From assembly GCF_018881595.1 (NCBI RefSeq), contig NZ_JACVQA010000002.1, forward strand, positions 186,001 to 250,000: a DNA stretch of 64,000 nucleotides, read 5' to 3'. Positions 1 through 10,705 of the stretch are shown piece after piece. Both the position numbers and the translations under genes were made by a program. The number at the start of each line of letters is the position of its first letter. The stretch's first letter is position 1. The notes under the pieces were generated by a model. That model saw nothing but the letters and a program-made list of their open reading frames with translations. It made no database searches and was not told where the DNA came from. The DNA is from Polynucleobacter sp. UK-Gri1-W3. Lineage in GTDB: Bacteria > Pseudomonadota > Gammaproteobacteria > Burkholderiales > Burkholderiaceae.

Positions 1-705
1 GTCGATTTTCCGGAGGGGCTGACTGCCCTCCCCAAGCTCACTCCACGTCAGAATGAGATTTTGGAGTTGATCACTAAAGCCATCGATGAGAGTGGTCTTC
101 CACCAACTCGAGCTGAGATTGCCACTCAATTAGGATTTGCTTCTGCCAATGCGGCCGAAGAACATCTTCGTGCGCTAGCGAAAAAAGGTTATATCGAATT
201 AACGCCAGGAACTTCACGCGGCATTCGTATTCCGCAACGATTTAATCAGTCGCACAACAGCAATAAATATCGTCAGCTCTCTTTGCCTTCTGGCGCATTA
301 CAACAACTCACCCTTCCATTGATCGGAAGAGTTGCTGCTGGTTCACCAATCATGGCGGTAGAACATATTGAGAAGCATGTTCCGATTGATCCAAGCTTAT
401 TTAGCAAGGGCGCCGATTACTTACTCAAAGTAAAAGGTATGAGCATGCGCGATGCCGGAATTTTGGACGGCGATTATTTGGCCGTTAGAAAAACGACTGA
501 AGTTCGCAATGGTGACATTGTTGTTGCTCGTCTTGATGATGAAGTCACCGTGAAGCGCTGGCAGCAAAAGAAAACTGCGAACGGCATGATCATCGAACTA
601 CAAGCAGAAAATCCTGACTTCAAAAACATTTTGGTAGACGATCGTCAACCAAACTTTGCGATTGAAGGTCAAGCTGTTGGCCTAATCAGGGCTGAAGGAC
701 TATAA
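1..705 (+). CDS. lexA: LexA SOS repressor (5' end outside window)
   Basis: Autocleaving repressor of the SOS DNA-damage regulon. The reading frame is open from base 1 and begins with [20 protein letters not shown], the usual LexA N-terminus, so only one or two codons are missing upstream; the TTG at 61 is internal. The N-terminal winged-helix domain carries [13 protein letters not shown] and [14 protein letters not shown]. The cleavage site Ala-Gly lies in GRVAAGSP (about base 340), the catalytic Ser is in KGMSMRDAG (about base 442) and the catalytic Lys is in VTVKRW (about base 553). A strong terminator follows directly, so it is probably monocistronic or the last gene of its unit. Identity is very secure. 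Confidence 0.96.
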   Translation, partial: VDFPEGLTALPKLTPRQNEILELITKAIDESGLPPTRAEIATQLGFASANAAEEHLRALAKKGYIELTPGTSRGIRIPQRFNQSHNSNKYRQLSLPSGALQQLTLPLIGRVAAGSPIMAVEHIEKHVPIDPSLFSKGADYLLKVKGMSMRDAGILDGDYLAVRKTTEVRNGDIVVARLDDEVTVKRWQQKKTANGMIIELQAENPDFKNILVDDRQPNFAIEGQAVGLIRAEGL

Positions 706-725
706 GCTACGCCCCCTAAAGCATA

Positions 726-750
726 AGGCCTCTTGTTAGAGGCCTTTTTT
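726..750 (+). terminator. Intrinsic terminator of lexA
   Basis: An 8-bp perfect stem (AGGCCTCT / AGAGGCCT) with a TGTT loop is followed by a run of T. It lies 21 bases after the lexA stop codon and also separates lexA from the convergent lipoprotein gene. Confidence 0.9.
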
Positions 751-774
751 ATTTACTACAGCTGCTTCATCAAA

Positions 775-1236
775 CTACTTGCGAGTGGGAGCAACTACGT
801 TAGCATTTTTCGGTGATGAAGTAATGACGATGACCGACTTTGGTCCACCGAGTGATCCATCAACCACTTCAATTGTCGCAGTTCTATCACCTTTTGTAAA
901 AACCAAAATACTCGTTTTTGCCTTAACAGCAGTAACAATTGTCCAACCACCCTTTGGATATTCTGATTGAAAAAAAGCGTAAACGTCAGTTGCGCCTTGC
1001 AATGCATTTACTACTGCTCTACCAACCCACTGATTACCACTTCCAATGATGATCGAATCAGATCCTGCAATCTTTGCACCCTGAGGCAGGGGCATATCTC
1101 CTAAAAGCTGATTCTGAATTTCCTGGACCTCAGCTGGAGTGCCGGTAGGAGAATCTCCTGAACTAGCACATGCACCCATGAGTGCCGCTACAAATAATGT
1201 AACAGCGCTAACTTTAAGGGTTTGGATTGCGATCAT
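775..1236 (-). CDS. Small putative lipoprotein, unknown function
   Basis: A protein of about 153 residues, taken from the ATG at 1236. This start gives a clean export signal: a short basic start, a hydrophobic stretch (VSAVTLFVAALMG) and a lipobox-like MGAC followed by a Ser/Gly/Pro-rich linker. A GTG at 1308 would add 24 residues before the signal and is less likely. The mature part contains two beta-rich stretches (KIAGSDSIIIGSG, GGPKSVIVITSSP) and a region resembling small proteins that monitor envelope state, but I recognise no family. It stands alone between the lexA terminator and tRNA-Cys. Confidence 0.6.
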   Translation of the reverse strand: MIAIQTLKVSAVTLFVAALMGACASSGDSPTGTPAEVQEIQNQLLGDMPLPQGAKIAGSDSIIIGSGNQWVGRAVVNALQGATDVYAFFQSEYPKGGWTIVTAVKAKTSILVFTKGDRTATIEVVDGSLGGPKSVIVITSSPKNANVVAPTRK

Positions 1237-1330
1237 TTGTTCTTTAATTGTTTGAGGTAGTGGACGCTTTTTACTTACGATATTTAAAAAGTATTTTAGG
1301 TGATGCACCTAATTCGTCAAGACAAATTAC

Positions 1331-1404
1331 TGGAGGCGCGTGAGGGAATCGAACCCCCGTACGAAGCTTTGCAGGCTCCTGCCTAACCACTCGGCCAACG
1401 CGCC
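1331..1404 (-). tRNA. tRNA-Cys (GCA)
   Basis: The minus strand folds as a tRNA: acceptor GGCGCGT / ACGCGCC, D-arm GCC...GGC, anticodon loop CTGCAAA with anticodon GCA, T-loop TTCGATT, and an encoded 3' TCCA. It lies about 50 bases downstream of tRNA-Gly and is probably co-transcribed with it. Confidence 0.96.
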
Positions 1405-1455
1405 ATACTCTCTTGAATCAAAAATGGGAAGCTTTTAAGGGCTTCCCATCGAACT

Positions 1456-1531
1456 TGGAGCGGGAAAGGAGGTTCGAACTCCCGACCTATACCTTGGCAA
1501 GGTATCGCTCTACCAGCTGAGCTATTCCCGC
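1456..1531 (-). tRNA. tRNA-Gly (GCC)
   Basis: The minus strand folds as a 76-nt tRNA: acceptor GCGGGAA / TTCCCGC, D-arm AGCTCAGCTGGTAGAGC, anticodon loop TTGCCAA with anticodon GCC, T-loop TTCGAAC, and an encoded 3' TCCA. The spacer to tRNA-Cys contains a small hairpin (GGGAAGC / GCTTCCC, about 1424-1449) that could guide processing of a joint transcript. The uvrC-pgsA-tRNA-Gly-tRNA-Cys order is common in Burkholderiales. Confidence 0.96.
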
Positions 1532-1647
1532 ATAACAGGGCGGTAGTTTAACAAACAATCGCCAAGAAAGCATTATTCCTTGCAAAACCTCAGATACAAA
1601 GGAATTGAACTGCCCCATAAGTCTTAACTGGCTGGGGTTTATGACGC

Positions 1648-2223
1648 TTAGTCAATTTTTCCAGCGAGCTGCGGTAAGGCTTTTTTCATGTAATAAAACA
1701 TCGACCAAAGCGTTAAAAAGGAGGCAATCCAAATTAACCAGGTACCTAATAGCGCACAATTTAGCCAACCAAACAAAGTGTCATTCAGCAGCAAAAACGG
1801 AATAGCTACTAACTGAGCGGTCGTTTTGAGCTTGCCGACCATATGTACTGCCACACTTTTTCCAGCTCCCAATAAGGCCATCCATTCCCGCAATGCAGAA
1901 ATCGTAATTTCGCGACCAATAATGATGAGTGCTACCCAAACCTGAACACGGTCCATATTTAAGAGCACCAATAAAGCGGCAGCAACAATGAGCTTATCTG
2001 CTACTGGATCTAAAAACTGACCGAAAGCAGATTCTTGTTTTAGACGACGCGCTAGAAAACCATCTAACCAATCGGTAATTGCGGCTGAGATAAAGATGAT
2101 TGCTGCAATCAAATTCTTTTCAAACGGAGTAAGCCAGGAATTGGGAAGATAAAAAACCACTACCAACAGCGGAATCGCTGCAACACGTAACCAGGTTAAG
2201 GCGATCGGAATATTAAAAGGCAT
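1648..2223 (-). CDS. pgsA: CDP-diacylglycerol-glycerol-3-phosphate 3-phosphatidyltransferase
   Basis: Inner-membrane enzyme that makes phosphatidylglycerophosphate, the committed step to phosphatidylglycerol and cardiolipin. The complete CDP-alcohol phosphotransferase motif is present: D51-x2-D54-G55-x2-A58-R59, then G68-x3-D72-x3-D76. Several hydrophobic helices surround it. I start at the ATG at 2223 (MPFNIPIALTWLR), which matches the family N-terminus; six more codons upstream are open but have no support. The gene is 33 bases behind uvrC and is probably in one operon with it and the two tRNAs. Length of 191 aa is normal. Confidence 0.93.
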   Translation of the reverse strand: MPFNIPIALTWLRVAAIPLLVVVFYLPNSWLTPFEKNLIAAIIFISAAITDWLDGFLARRLKQESAFGQFLDPVADKLIVAAALLVLLNMDRVQVWVALIIIGREITISALREWMALLGAGKSVAVHMVGKLKTTAQLVAIPFLLLNDTLFGWLNCALLGTWLIWIASFLTLWSMFYYMKKALPQLAGKID

Positions 2224-2256
2224 TCGATAAGCATAAACCAAGAACGGTCAATGCTC

Positions 2257-4167
2257 CTAGTGAAGCTGGCGATATATCTGCTCGGCCAGCGTTAATGAGA
2301 CACCTTCCACACTGGCAATCTCTTCAATACTGGCATTAGAGACACCTTTTAAGCCGCCAAAGCGAGCAAGCAGCTTTTGTCGACGCTTAGCGCCAATGCC
2401 CTCGATCTCCTCTAAACGAGAGATGGTCCTTGCCTTGGCGCGTTTAGCTCGCATACCAGTAATAGCAAAGCGATGTGCCTCATCTCTTATCTGAGCTACC
2501 AATAGCAAAGCTGCACTATCAATCCCTAGTTCTAATGGTTCACGTCCATCTGCAAAGATGAGAGTCTCAAGTCCAACTTTACGACCTTCACCCTTAGCTA
2601 CCCCCACAATTAACCCAATGTCCATGCCAAATTCAGATAAGACCTGACGAGCCATTTCCACCTGACCTTTACCACCATCAATCAAAATCACTTGAGGGAT
2701 TTTTTCTAATGGCAGCTCTTGGAAATTGGCATAACGTCTCTGCAACACTTGACGCATTGCTGCGTAATCATCACCTGGAGTAATGTCATTGATATTGAAG
2801 CGTCGATACTCACTCGATTGCATCGCATTTTTGGTATACACCACGCAAGATGCTTGGGTTGCTTCGCCAGAAGTATGGCTAATATCAAAACACTCTATAC
2901 GTAACTGCTCAAGACTTTCTAATTCAAGACTTAATACATCAGCTAATGCACGCACTCTTGCCAACTGTCCACCCGTCTCTACAAGGCGCTTAGTCAAGGC
3001 AATCTTCGCATTACCTTCTGCCATCGCAAGCCAATGACGTCTTTGTCCTTGGGGCTGATGTAAAAAAGTAATTTTCCTTCCAGCTTGTGCATTGAGTAAC
3101 TCATGTAAATCTTCGGGTGGAGATTCATTCAATTGGGTAAGATCATCACTCGCTGATTGCAAGGCATGATTTAAAACCAACACTGGCGGTATTAAGTTGG
3201 CTGCAGTTTCATCCGTATGCTCTTCCAAGTAATGCTGAGTAATAAAAGCTTCCAGTATTTCTGCAGGGGATGGCAATTCACCGGAAGTTGAGCGCAATCC
3301 TTTAGGGAAATAAGCCCTATCGCCCAAGTGACGTCCGCCACGGATCATGGCCAGATTAACGCAAACCATACCCTCCATTTGCGCTACGGCAATAACATCT
3401 ACATCACCCTCACCTTCAGCAACGGTATCCATCGACTGCTGTTGCAAGACGCTAGATAGATCTGCGATGCGATCCCGCAATACTGCTGCCATCTCAAACT
3501 CCATCGCCTCACTATGCTTGTGCATTTCTCTTTCAAGCTCGGATAACACCTGGCTGTGATCACCTTTTAAAAATCGAGTGGCTTGAGCGACGTCTTGCCC
3601 GTACTGTTCAACGCTCAAGCGGCCGACACAAGGGGCGCTACAACGATGAATCTGATGCAAAAGGCAAGGCCGACTACGATTCTTGAATACAGAATCCTCA
3701 CAAGTCCTCAGACGAAATACCTTCTGCAAGATCTGCACTGAGTTACGAACTGCCCAGCTATTCGGAAATGGCCCAAAGTAATGATTGCGCTTATCCACTT
3801 TGCCGCGATATGAGGCTAGCCTAGGAAACTGGTTCCCCGTTAACATCACGTAGGGATAAGACTTGTCATCACGAAACAAAATATTGAATGGCGGAGCCAA
3901 CTCTTTAATGAGATTGTTCTCTAGAATGAGGGCTTCAGTTTCAGTCCGTGTTACCGTTGTCTCATAGCGGGCAATTTTGCCCACCATCAGTTCGATACGC
4001 GGTGATAACTGAGTACGCTGGAAATAACTAGAGACACGCTTTTTAAGGTTGCGAGCCTTGCCTACATACAGAATATGTCCCGCTTCATCAAAAAAGCGAT
4101 ATACCCCCGGCAATCCGGGTAGCCGTTTAACATCCTGCTGAAGGGTTTCGAAAAGCGAATTACACAT
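2257..4167 (-). CDS. uvrC: Excinuclease ABC subunit C
   Basis: Nuclease that makes both incisions around bulky lesions during UvrABC nucleotide excision repair. It has an N-terminal GIY-YIG domain (GVYRFF...[16 protein letters not shown], residues 21-49) for the 3' cut, a UVR/UvrB-binding motif near 200-235, an RNase H-like domain ([11 protein letters not shown]...ILIDGGKGQ) for the 5' cut, and a C-terminal double helix-hairpin-helix ([15 protein letters not shown]...[15 protein letters not shown]). The 636-aa length is normal. Its ATG overlaps the divergent earP ATG in the tetramer CATG, so there is no intergenic space for its promoter. Confidence 0.97.
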   Translation of the reverse strand: MCNSLFETLQQDVKRLPGLPGVYRFFDEAGHILYVGKARNLKKRVSSYFQRTQLSPRIELMVGKIARYETTVTRTETEALILENNLIKELAPPFNILFRDDKSYPYVMLTGNQFPRLASYRGKVDKRNHYFGPFPNSWAVRNSVQILQKVFRLRTCEDSVFKNRSRPCLLHQIHRCSAPCVGRLSVEQYGQDVAQATRFLKGDHSQVLSELEREMHKHSEAMEFEMAAVLRDRIADLSSVLQQQSMDTVAEGEGDVDVIAVAQMEGMVCVNLAMIRGGRHLGDRAYFPKGLRSTSGELPSPAEILEAFITQHYLEEHTDETAANLIPPVLVLNHALQSASDDLTQLNESPPEDLHELLNAQAGRKITFLHQPQGQRRHWLAMAEGNAKIALTKRLVETGGQLARVRALADVLSLELESLEQLRIECFDISHTSGEATQASCVVYTKNAMQSSEYRRFNINDITPGDDYAAMRQVLQRRYANFQELPLEKIPQVILIDGGKGQVEMARQVLSEFGMDIGLIVGVAKGEGRKVGLETLIFADGREPLELGIDSAALLLVAQIRDEAHRFAITGMRAKRAKARTISRLEEIEGIGAKRRQKLLARFGGLKGVSNASIEEIASVEGVSLTLAEQIYRQLH

Positions 4168-5236
4168 GCGTTGGGATATTTTCTGCCAAATCGTCGATAA
4201 CTATGGTGATGCCGGTGTTTGCTGGCGTCTAGCCCGAAGCTTATCAAGCATTCATGGGCAAGAGGTTCGTATTTTTTGCGATGACCTGCCAACCCTTAAT
4301 TTACTCGCATCAGGAGTAGAACCATCAATTAAGCAAAAAATCGATTTGCAGCCATGGGAGGCTAGCCATACGAATGCCCGCCATCCAGTACAAATACCCG
4401 GTGCTGTGATTGAAGCGTTTGGCTGTGAATTACCCGAGCGCTATTTGGCCGGTCTCTTTATTGCACCCATCAAGCCCATCATCCTCAATTTGGAGTATCT
4501 CAGTGCAGAGCCTTGGGTGGCTGAATTTCATGGCAAGGCCTCACCTCAATCTCACGGTATTCCGAAATATTTCTTCTTCCCTGGTTTTCAAGACGAGGTG
4601 GGTGGACTATTACTCGACCCCATTCCAGCAGAAGGTTATCTCGTTGAAAATAATATTCCAAAAGATCTAAAAGCTATCTGGCCTCAATTACGACCAGGAG
4701 CAAAGCGGATCAGTGTCTTTTGCTACCCTGGAGCACCTCTTAAAAAATGGCTGGCTGACTTAGGGCGTCTTGGCGAGAATGTCGACATCATTCTTGCTCA
4801 CGGTCATGCGGAACAGCTAAATCTCTATGGTGAGCAACCGATCTCATTACCGAAAAATATTCAATTACTTTCCATGCCATTCGTATCTCAGGATGACTAT
4901 GACTGGGTGTTATCTCAATGCGACTTCAATATTGTGCGAGGAGAAGATTCTTTTGTGCGAGCGCAGCTTGCGGGCAAACCATTTATTTGGCACATCTACC
5001 CCCAAGAAGATCGCGCCCATGAAGTGAAATTAGCAGCATTTCTGGATCTATATCTGGAAGAGACTAGCCAAGAACTGAGGTTAGCCACCATTGCCGCCAT
5101 GACCTGGGCAATGCCCGGTGAATGGTTTAAAGACCTAAGCGCCTGGGATGCTCATGCCAAGCATTGGCGCACCCATTTACTTGAAAAACAAGCCGATGGC
5201 GGCTTGCCAGCGCGTTTAATCCGCTTTGTCGCCTAA
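4166..5236 (+). CDS. earP: EF-P arginine 32 rhamnosyltransferase
   Basis: Cytosolic glycosyltransferase that attaches rhamnose from dTDP-rhamnose to Arg32 of EF-P, which activates EF-P for rescue of polyproline stalls. The start MRWDIF matches known EarP N-termini. The catalytic aspartates of the family fall in [14 protein letters not shown] (D11 and D15, four apart as in Pseudomonas EarP), and the conserved GEDS acid is at about residue 260. It is followed after 87 bases by efp, the substrate gene, which is the classic pairing. The start codon overlaps that of uvrC on the other strand. Confidence 0.95.
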   Translation: MRWDIFCQIVDNYGDAGVCWRLARSLSSIHGQEVRIFCDDLPTLNLLASGVEPSIKQKIDLQPWEASHTNARHPVQIPGAVIEAFGCELPERYLAGLFIAPIKPIILNLEYLSAEPWVAEFHGKASPQSHGIPKYFFFPGFQDEVGGLLLDPIPAEGYLVENNIPKDLKAIWPQLRPGAKRISVFCYPGAPLKKWLADLGRLGENVDIILAHGHAEQLNLYGEQPISLPKNIQLLSMPFVSQDDYDWVLSQCDFNIVRGEDSFVRAQLAGKPFIWHIYPQEDRAHEVKLAAFLDLYLEETSQELRLATIAAMTWAMPGEWFKDLSAWDAHAKHWRTHLLEKQADGGLPARLIRFVA

Positions 5237-5323
5237 TCCCAAGCAATAAAGGCTTGCGGGCGGGTACAATCTTGTTTTTGATAAAAACCGCAGAAAGTTA
5301 GCTCTGCCCCCAGGAATAGCAAG

Positions 5324-5884
5324 ATGAAAACAGCACAAGAACTCCGCGTTGGTAACGTAGTCATGATTGGTACTGATGCTCAGGTCGTTTTAAAGGCCGA
5401 ATATAGCCGCTCTGGCCGCAACTCCTCTGTTGTGAAAATGAAATTTAAGAATTTGTTAACCGGCGCACCTAACGAAGGTGTTTACAAAGCGGATGACAAG
5501 TTTGATGTTGTGATTCTCGATAAGAAAGAATGTACTTACTCTTATTTCGCAGATCCAATGTATGTATTTATGGATACTGAATACAACCAGTACGAAGTTG
5601 AAGCTGAGTTCATGGGTGATGCATTGAACTACCTTGAGGAAAGCATGCCATGTGAAGTGGTGTTCTACGAAGGTAAGGCACTCTCAGTAGCAATGCCTAA
5701 CTCATTGGTTCGTGAAATCATTTATACAGAACCAGCAGTTAAAGGCGATACCAGCTCTGGTAAGGTATTGAAGACTGCAAAATTAGCAACTGGCTATGAA
5801 TTGCAAGTTCCATTGTTCTGTAATACTGGTGACAAGATCGAGATCGATACTCGTACCGGTGAATATCGTAGCCGCGCTAACTAA
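5324..5884 (+). CDS. efp: Elongation factor P (arginine-type)
   Basis: Translation factor that binds between the P and E sites and promotes peptide bond formation at proline stretches. The 186-aa protein has three beta-barrel domains. The loop YSRSGRNSS places arginine at position 32, where other bacteria have a lysine modified by EpmA, so this EF-P is the rhamnosylated type and fits the adjacent earP. A strong terminator follows the stop codon after about 27 bases. Confidence 0.97.
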   Translation: MKTAQELRVGNVVMIGTDAQVVLKAEYSRSGRNSSVVKMKFKNLLTGAPNEGVYKADDKFDVVILDKKECTYSYFADPMYVFMDTEYNQYEVEAEFMGDALNYLEESMPCEVVFYEGKALSVAMPNSLVREIIYTEPAVKGDTSSGKVLKTAKLATGYELQVPLFCNTGDKIEIDTRTGEYRSRAN

Positions 5885-5910
5885 TTTGTAACTAGCAAAC
5901 TACAGCAGTT

Positions 5911-5937
5911 AAAAAGCCCGGCATGCCGGGCTTTTTT
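5911..5937. terminator. Bidirectional terminator between efp and nagZ
   Basis: A self-complementary hairpin (AAAAGCCCGGCATGCCGGGCTTTT) has A-runs on one side and T-runs on the other, between convergent efp and nagZ. It can serve both transcripts. Confidence 0.9.
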
Positions 5938-5954
5938 ATTGTCACAATAATTTT

Positions 5955-7031
5955 TTATGCAATTAGCTTTAACTGCTCAAGCAAGCCCTTGGCATGCTGG
6001 TACTGAGCTTCATTTTGTAATTCATTCCAACCCAATGCAAGCGCTGTCGGCATTAGCTTATTTAAACGCGCTTTTGACTCTTCTTGCTTAGCTTTTGATA
6101 CCTTTAGCTTACTTAATAGCTGGTCAGCAAGGTCAGGACGATTGCAGATTAAAACCGCATCGCAACCAGCCTCCAGCGCCATCTCCGCACCCTTCACTAC
6201 AGAGCCTGCAACACTGGCGCCTTCCATGGAAAGGTCATCACTAAAGATCACGCCTTCAAAGCCCAACTCTTGACGCAAGATGGAATGGAGCCAGATCTTT
6301 GAAAATCCAGCTGGGTTCTTATCTACCTTTGGATAGATCACATGGGCTGGCATGACCGAAGCTAAGCTGAGATCTAACCACTCGTAAGGCTTGGCATCAT
6401 CATTCAAGATTTCTTTTAAGGAGCGTTCATCCACCGGAATAGCGACATGCGAATCTGCTTCAGCCCAACCATGTCCAGGAAAGTGCTTGCCACAGTTGGC
6501 CATACCTGCGAGACGTAAACCCTCATTCAAACTCTTTGACAAAGCAAAGACTATTTGTGGATCACGACTAAATGAGCGATCGCCAATCACACCGCTGCGA
6601 CCAAAATCTAAATCCAGAACTGGAGTAAAACTGAAATCAACGCCACAAGCACGTAACTCAGCGGCGAGTACATACCCACAAGCGGTTGCTGCAGCCATTG
6701 CGATAGCAGCAGACTCCGCAGAATGCTTGGATTTATTTTTTGCACCCCAGAGCTCGCCCAGCTTACGCATCGCAGGCAAATGGGTAAAGCCATCGGTCTT
6801 AGCGCGCTGCACTCGACCACCCTCATGATCAATAGAAATCAGGACATCGGGGCGAAGTTTCTTAATAGCAGCAGTTAACTTGGTGAGTTGCTGACGATTG
6901 GCGAAGTTTCTGCCAAACAAAATCACACCACCAGTCAGCGGATGCAAAATACGGCGGCGATCTTCAGCATTTAATTCAAGGCCAACTACATCTAGGGTAA
7001 CTGGGCCTGGGGCCATCGTGGACTTACTCAT
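5955..7031 (-). CDS. nagZ: Beta-N-acetylhexosaminidase (peptidoglycan recycling)
   Basis: Cytosolic glycoside hydrolase family 3 enzyme that removes GlcNAc from anhydromuropeptides during cell-wall recycling. Hallmarks are [10 protein letters not shown] (68-76), the flexible-loop KHFPGHG (182-188) with the catalytic His, and SDDLSM (264-269) with the nucleophilic Asp. Its ATG overlaps the acpS stop codon by four bases, so it is the last gene of the lepA-to-nagZ operon. A later start ([10 protein letters not shown], Met6) is possible. Confidence 0.94.
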   Translation of the reverse strand: MSKSTMAPGPVTLDVVGLELNAEDRRRILHPLTGGVILFGRNFANRQQLTKLTAAIKKLRPDVLISIDHEGGRVQRAKTDGFTHLPAMRKLGELWGAKNKSKHSAESAAIAMAAATACGYVLAAELRACGVDFSFTPVLDLDFGRSGVIGDRSFSRDPQIVFALSKSLNEGLRLAGMANCGKHFPGHGWAEADSHVAIPVDERSLKEILNDDAKPYEWLDLSLASVMPAHVIYPKVDKNPAGFSKIWLHSILRQELGFEGVIFSDDLSMEGASVAGSVVKGAEMALEAGCDAVLICNRPDLADQLLSKLKVSKAKQEESKARLNKLMPTALALGWNELQNEAQYQHAKGLLEQLKLIA

Positions 7032-7444
7032 TTCTTCCTCTGTTTTATTCTTGATTTCTGAGTGACAATTACATGCGCAATTGCCATATCTTGTTCATCG
7101 CTCACAGTGACGTAAGCTTCCCAATTTTTTTCCTGCATGAATTGCGCCAAGGCACCCAGGTATGACGTGATAGGTTTGCCACTAGGCTCATTCAAAGTTT
7201 GGAGTGAGCGCCAGGTCATTGGCATTCTCATTCCCAAGCCAATCGCTTTTGAGAAGGCCTCCTTGGCTGCAAAACGCGTAGCCAAGAATGCAATGCCCCG
7301 CTTATGGTTTCTGGCAAGGCGATGCTGAAATACCAGCATCTCGTCTGGCCCCAGAATTTTTTCAGCTAAACGGCCATTAGTGCGATCGTAAGCTGCCTGT
7401 AAGCGCTCAATCTGCAGAATGTCAGTGCCGATGCCGATGATCAT
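7028..7444 (-). CDS. acpS: Holo-acyl-carrier-protein synthase
   Basis: Transfers the 4'-phosphopantetheine arm of CoA to Ser37 of the acyl carrier protein encoded further upstream (16223-16462). The 138-aa protein shows the family signature [12 protein letters not shown] with the Mg-binding Asp at residue 8 and [12 protein letters not shown] with the second metal-binding Glu. It sits between pdxJ (29-base gap) and nagZ (4-base overlap), the conserved betaproteobacterial order. Confidence 0.95.
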   Translation of the reverse strand: MIIGIGTDILQIERLQAAYDRTNGRLAEKILGPDEMLVFQHRLARNHKRGIAFLATRFAAKEAFSKAIGLGMRMPMTWRSLQTLNEPSGKPITSYLGALAQFMQEKNWEAYVTVSDEQDMAIAHVIVTQKSRIKQRKK

Positions 7445-7473
7445 GCGATGTAAATGATGTTGTGTATCAACTC

Positions 7474-8217
7474 TTAAGAGCTTGCTCTACCCTGAACCAT
7501 CAAGGCTTTCATGTCGATAATTGCTTTTTGCCAGCCTTTGAATAAAGCTTCGGCAACAATGGCATGGCCAATATTGAGCTCAGATAATTCGGCTATTGCG
7601 GCAATAGGTTTCACATTGCCTTCGTGCAAACCGTGGCCAGCATTCACTCTGAGGCCGATACTTTTTCCAAATTTAGCAGCCTTTCGAATACGCTCAAGCT
7701 CTGTTGCCTGCGCAGCACCAGATAAATCTGCGTAACGACCGGTATGTAATTCCACTACGGTTGCGCCAACTTCTTTAGCTGCCTGAATTTGCTTCTCTTC
7801 TGGATCAATAAATAGGGATACCCGAATACCTGCATCAATTAATTTCTTAGTGGCCGCTTTTACCGCATCAAAGTGACCCACTACATCTAAGCCACCCTCA
7901 GTCGTGACTTCTTCACGCTTCTCTGGAACTAGACACACATCGTGTGGCTTGACCTTGCATGCAATATCAATCATCTCGGGCGTCACTGCACACTCTAAAT
8001 TCATGCGGGTTTTAATCAGTGGGCGCAATGCCAGCAAGTCTGCATCTTTAATATGACGACGGTCCTCACGCAAATGCAAAGTAATGAGATCAGCGCCAGC
8101 TTCCTCAGCCAAAGCTGCCGCTCTCAGCGGGTCGGGATAGATCGTGCCACGCGCATTACGCAAAGTGGCAACGTGGTCAATATTGATACCTAGTTCAGGT
8201 GCTTGGGAATTGCTCAT
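7474..8217 (-). CDS. pdxJ: Pyridoxine 5'-phosphate synthase
   Basis: Condenses 1-deoxyxylulose 5-phosphate with 3-amino-1-hydroxyacetone 1-phosphate to form pyridoxine 5'-phosphate, the ring-closing step of DXP-dependent vitamin B6 synthesis. The 247-aa TIM barrel shows [21 protein letters not shown] at its start, [29 protein letters not shown] and [12 protein letters not shown], all typical. It follows recO by 12 bases in the minus-strand operon. Confidence 0.96.
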   Translation of the reverse strand: MSNSQAPELGINIDHVATLRNARGTIYPDPLRAAALAEEAGADLITLHLREDRRHIKDADLLALRPLIKTRMNLECAVTPEMIDIACKVKPHDVCLVPEKREEVTTEGGLDVVGHFDAVKAATKKLIDAGIRVSLFIDPEEKQIQAAKEVGATVVELHTGRYADLSGAAQATELERIRKAAKFGKSIGLRVNAGHGLHEGNVKPIAAIAELSELNIGHAIVAEALFKGWQKAIIDMKALMVQGRASS

Positions 8218-8229
8218 CTATATAGATTA

Positions 8230-8964
8230 CTAGATTTTCTTCAAATCAATCAAAATCTGGCGGGTAGTCAATACCTGATCCTGTAAATGCAAGCCCAGCA
8301 GAAAACGCATCAATTGCTTACTCTCAGAAAGTGTCTCTGGATCTGAAAAATCCCCGACTGCAATCGCCAAAAGAGATTTACCCGTAAGAACAGGCCAGTG
8401 CCCGGGATCATCCACTTGAATAGGACGCACCCCACGTTCTGGCTGATAAACATATTGCTCTTGAGCTAGCGGCGCCTCATTGGTTTCAACACAATGATCC
8501 AAGGCAGCCGCATAGCCCGTCTCCTGTAATAGCGATAACTCAAATGGCCGCAGGATCTCTTCTAGACCCTTGGATTCGAACTCTAGATTGGATAACGCGT
8601 TAATAGTCTCGGCGTAACGATCATAGAGTCTTTCATAATCATCCTCACGCGCTAAAAATTTCACAAGCAACTCGTTGAGATAGAAGCCGCAAAGAAGCGC
8701 ATCACCTACCAAGGAAGGTGTGCCACCAACCCACTCGGACTTTGTAAGGGTGCGCAATTCTGATTTACCACTCCAGGAAACTAGTAGTGGCTGAAAACGT
8801 TGCAATACAGGTCTCAGTGTTGAGTGAGGACGTTTTGCGCCCTTGGCAATTAAAGCCATGCGGCCATACTGCCGAGTAAACACATCTAGAATTAAGCTGG
8901 TCTCTTTATAGGGAATGCTATGCAATACAAAAGCAGGCTCGTCAGCAATACGAATCGAAGCCAT
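8230..8964 (-). CDS. recO: DNA repair protein RecO
   Basis: Recombination mediator that works with RecR to load RecA onto SSB-coated single-stranded DNA. The 244-aa protein opens with an OB-fold (PAFVLHSIPYKETSLILDVFTR and RMALIAKGAKRP) followed by a helical domain. The zinc-binding cysteines seen in Gram-positive RecO are absent, as in most proteobacteria. It is six bases downstream of era. Confidence 0.93.
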   Translation of the reverse strand: MASIRIADEPAFVLHSIPYKETSLILDVFTRQYGRMALIAKGAKRPHSTLRPVLQRFQPLLVSWSGKSELRTLTKSEWVGGTPSLVGDALLCGFYLNELLVKFLAREDDYERLYDRYAETINALSNLEFESKGLEEILRPFELSLLQETGYAAALDHCVETNEAPLAQEQYVYQPERGVRPIQVDDPGHWPVLTGKSLLAIAVGDFSDPETLSESKQLMRFLLGLHLQDQVLTTRQILIDLKKI

Positions 8965-8970
8965 CGGAAC

Positions 8971-9906
8971 TTATTCCAGCCCTTGTGCCCGAAGTTCGGC
9001 ACGATCGTCTGCCCAGCCACGCTTGACCTTCACCCAAGTCTCTAAAAAGACTTTGCCATCAAAGAGCTTTTCCATATCGATGCGGGCATCTGTCGAAATC
9101 TTTTTAAGGCGCTCACCCTTTTGCCCAATGATCATCGCCTTATGACTATCACGATCAACCAAAATCGTTGCCGCAATACGACGCATCTTGCCATCCATCT
9201 TAAATTGATCAATCACTACCGTACTGGTGTAAGGCAATTCTTCACCGGTAAAGCGAAATACTTTTTCACGCAGAATCTCGGCTGCCAAGAAACGCTCGCT
9301 ACGATCGGTGATCGTATCGCCATCATAGACAGCCTCGGCTTCAGGCAAGTAACCTTCCAGCACATCGAGCAATCTCTCGATATCACCAGGACTCTTGGCG
9401 CTCATCGGTACGATTTCAGCAAACTCACATTTCTGGTCTTCGTGACCACCTAATTCACACCAAGGGCGAGCCATTTCTTTAATGAAGCTCAGCAGGGCTA
9501 GATCGCGCTCGGATGGCGTCTGAAAGCGACTATTAAACAGGTCTAATTTATTCAGAACCAAGACAACCGGTAAGTCATCTGGCAACAACTTCAATACCTT
9601 CTTGTCATCTTCGCCAAAGTATCCAGCCTCAACCACAAAGCAAGCCACATTCACATCTTGTAGGGCGGTAGTCACCGTACGATTTAAGGCTTTGTTTAAT
9701 GTATTTATTAAACGCGTTTGAAAGCCTGGTGTATCGATAAAAATGAACTGGGCTTCTTCACGATTCTGAATACCCAAAATCCGATGACGAGTAGTTTGTG
9801 CCTTACGAGAAGTAATACTGATCTTCTGACCAACCAATGCATTAAGGAGTGTTGATTTACCCATATTAGGACGCCCAACAATGGCGATGGTGCCGCATCT
9901 AAACAC
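8971..9906 (-). CDS. era: GTPase Era
   Basis: Essential GTPase for 16S rRNA maturation and 30S assembly. The G1 motif GRPNMGKS is at 11-18, G3 is DTPGFQ and G4 is NKLD, followed by a C-terminal KH domain ([23 protein letters not shown]) that binds the 3' end of 16S rRNA. It starts two bases after the rnc stop codon; rnc-era-recO is a widely conserved operon core. Confidence 0.97.
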   Translation of the reverse strand: MFRCGTIAIVGRPNMGKSTLLNALVGQKISITSRKAQTTRHRILGIQNREEAQFIFIDTPGFQTRLINTLNKALNRTVTTALQDVNVACFVVEAGYFGEDDKKVLKLLPDDLPVVLVLNKLDLFNSRFQTPSERDLALLSFIKEMARPWCELGGHEDQKCEFAEIVPMSAKSPGDIERLLDVLEGYLPEAEAVYDGDTITDRSERFLAAEILREKVFRFTGEELPYTSTVVIDQFKMDGKMRRIAATILVDRDSHKAMIIGQKGERLKKISTDARIDMEKLFDGKVFLETWVKVKRGWADDRAELRAQGLE

Positions 9907-9908
9907 GA

Positions 9909-10700
9909 TTAGCCCTTCAGCTTAAGATTGAACTGCTCTTCGGTCGCTTCTTTTTTTGCAGCCTTCTTTTTGGCCGACCGAGTCTTCTTGGGTTTACGAG
10001 ATTCTTGCGGCAATGCTTTGAGCATGGCAATCAAGGCCAACTTAGCTGCCGCCTGCTCAGCAGCACGACGTGAAGCGCCCTCACCTTTGACTGCCACCTT
10101 ATGGCTAGGTATTAGACACTCAACCTCAAACTGCTGGTTATGAGCAGCACCAGTAGTGCCAGTAACGTTATAGGTTGGTAAAGGCAATTGATAGCCCTGC
10201 AGGCACTCTTGTAATAATGTTTTGTCGTCTTTGCCCAAGGTTTTGGGATCAACGTGCGCCAAGATAATGGAATAGAGCTTACGCAAGCTTGCCTTAGCCG
10301 CTTCAAAACCACCATCCATAAAGATAGCGCCTGTCACTGCTTCTAAGGTATCAGCCAGAATTGAGGGGCGCCGAAATCCACCACTCTTCAACTCACCTTC
10401 ACCTAAGCGCAAGTAGTCGGATAAAGATAAGGTTTGCGCGATTTCGTATAAAGCCTGTTGCTTTACCAAGTTCGCACGCACACGGGAGAGGTCGCCTTCA
10501 TCTAAATCGGAATAACGCTCATAGAGCATTTCAGCAACAACGCAATTCAGAATAGAATCGCCAAGAAATTCAAGGCGTTCATTGTTTTTCTTGCTATGAC
10601 TGCGATGAGTCAAGGCTTGATTTAGTAACTCTGGCTTCTTGAAGGTGTAGCCAAGGCGCTCTTGCAGCGGTCCAGTTTCGATAACGGCGCGCGCATTCAT
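9909..10700 (-). CDS. rnc: Ribonuclease III
   Basis: Double-strand-specific endoribonuclease for rRNA and mRNA processing. The signature [10 protein letters not shown] is at residues 40-49, and a C-terminal double-stranded RNA-binding domain (QEVEC-like core ending in [16 protein letters not shown]) follows. A lysine-rich tail ([15 protein letters not shown]) extends beyond that domain, making the protein 263 aa, slightly longer than E. coli RNase III. It is five bases downstream of lepB. Confidence 0.96.
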   Translation of the reverse strand: MNARAVIETGPLQERLGYTFKKPELLNQALTHRSHSKKNNERLEFLGDSILNCVVAEMLYERYSDLDEGDLSRVRANLVKQQALYEIAQTLSLSDYLRLGEGELKSGGFRRPSILADTLEAVTGAIFMDGGFEAAKASLRKLYSIILAHVDPKTLGKDDKTLLQECLQGYQLPLPTYNVTGTTGAAHNQQFEVECLIPSHKVAVKGEGASRRAAEQAAAKLALIAMLKALPQESRKPKKTRSAKKKAAKKEATEEQFNLKLKG

Positions 10701-10705
10701 GATAT

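Noticed and set aside
6391..6828. Plus-strand frame of about 145 codons opposite nagZ
   Set aside because: It is fully antisense to a secure gene and has no domain signature.
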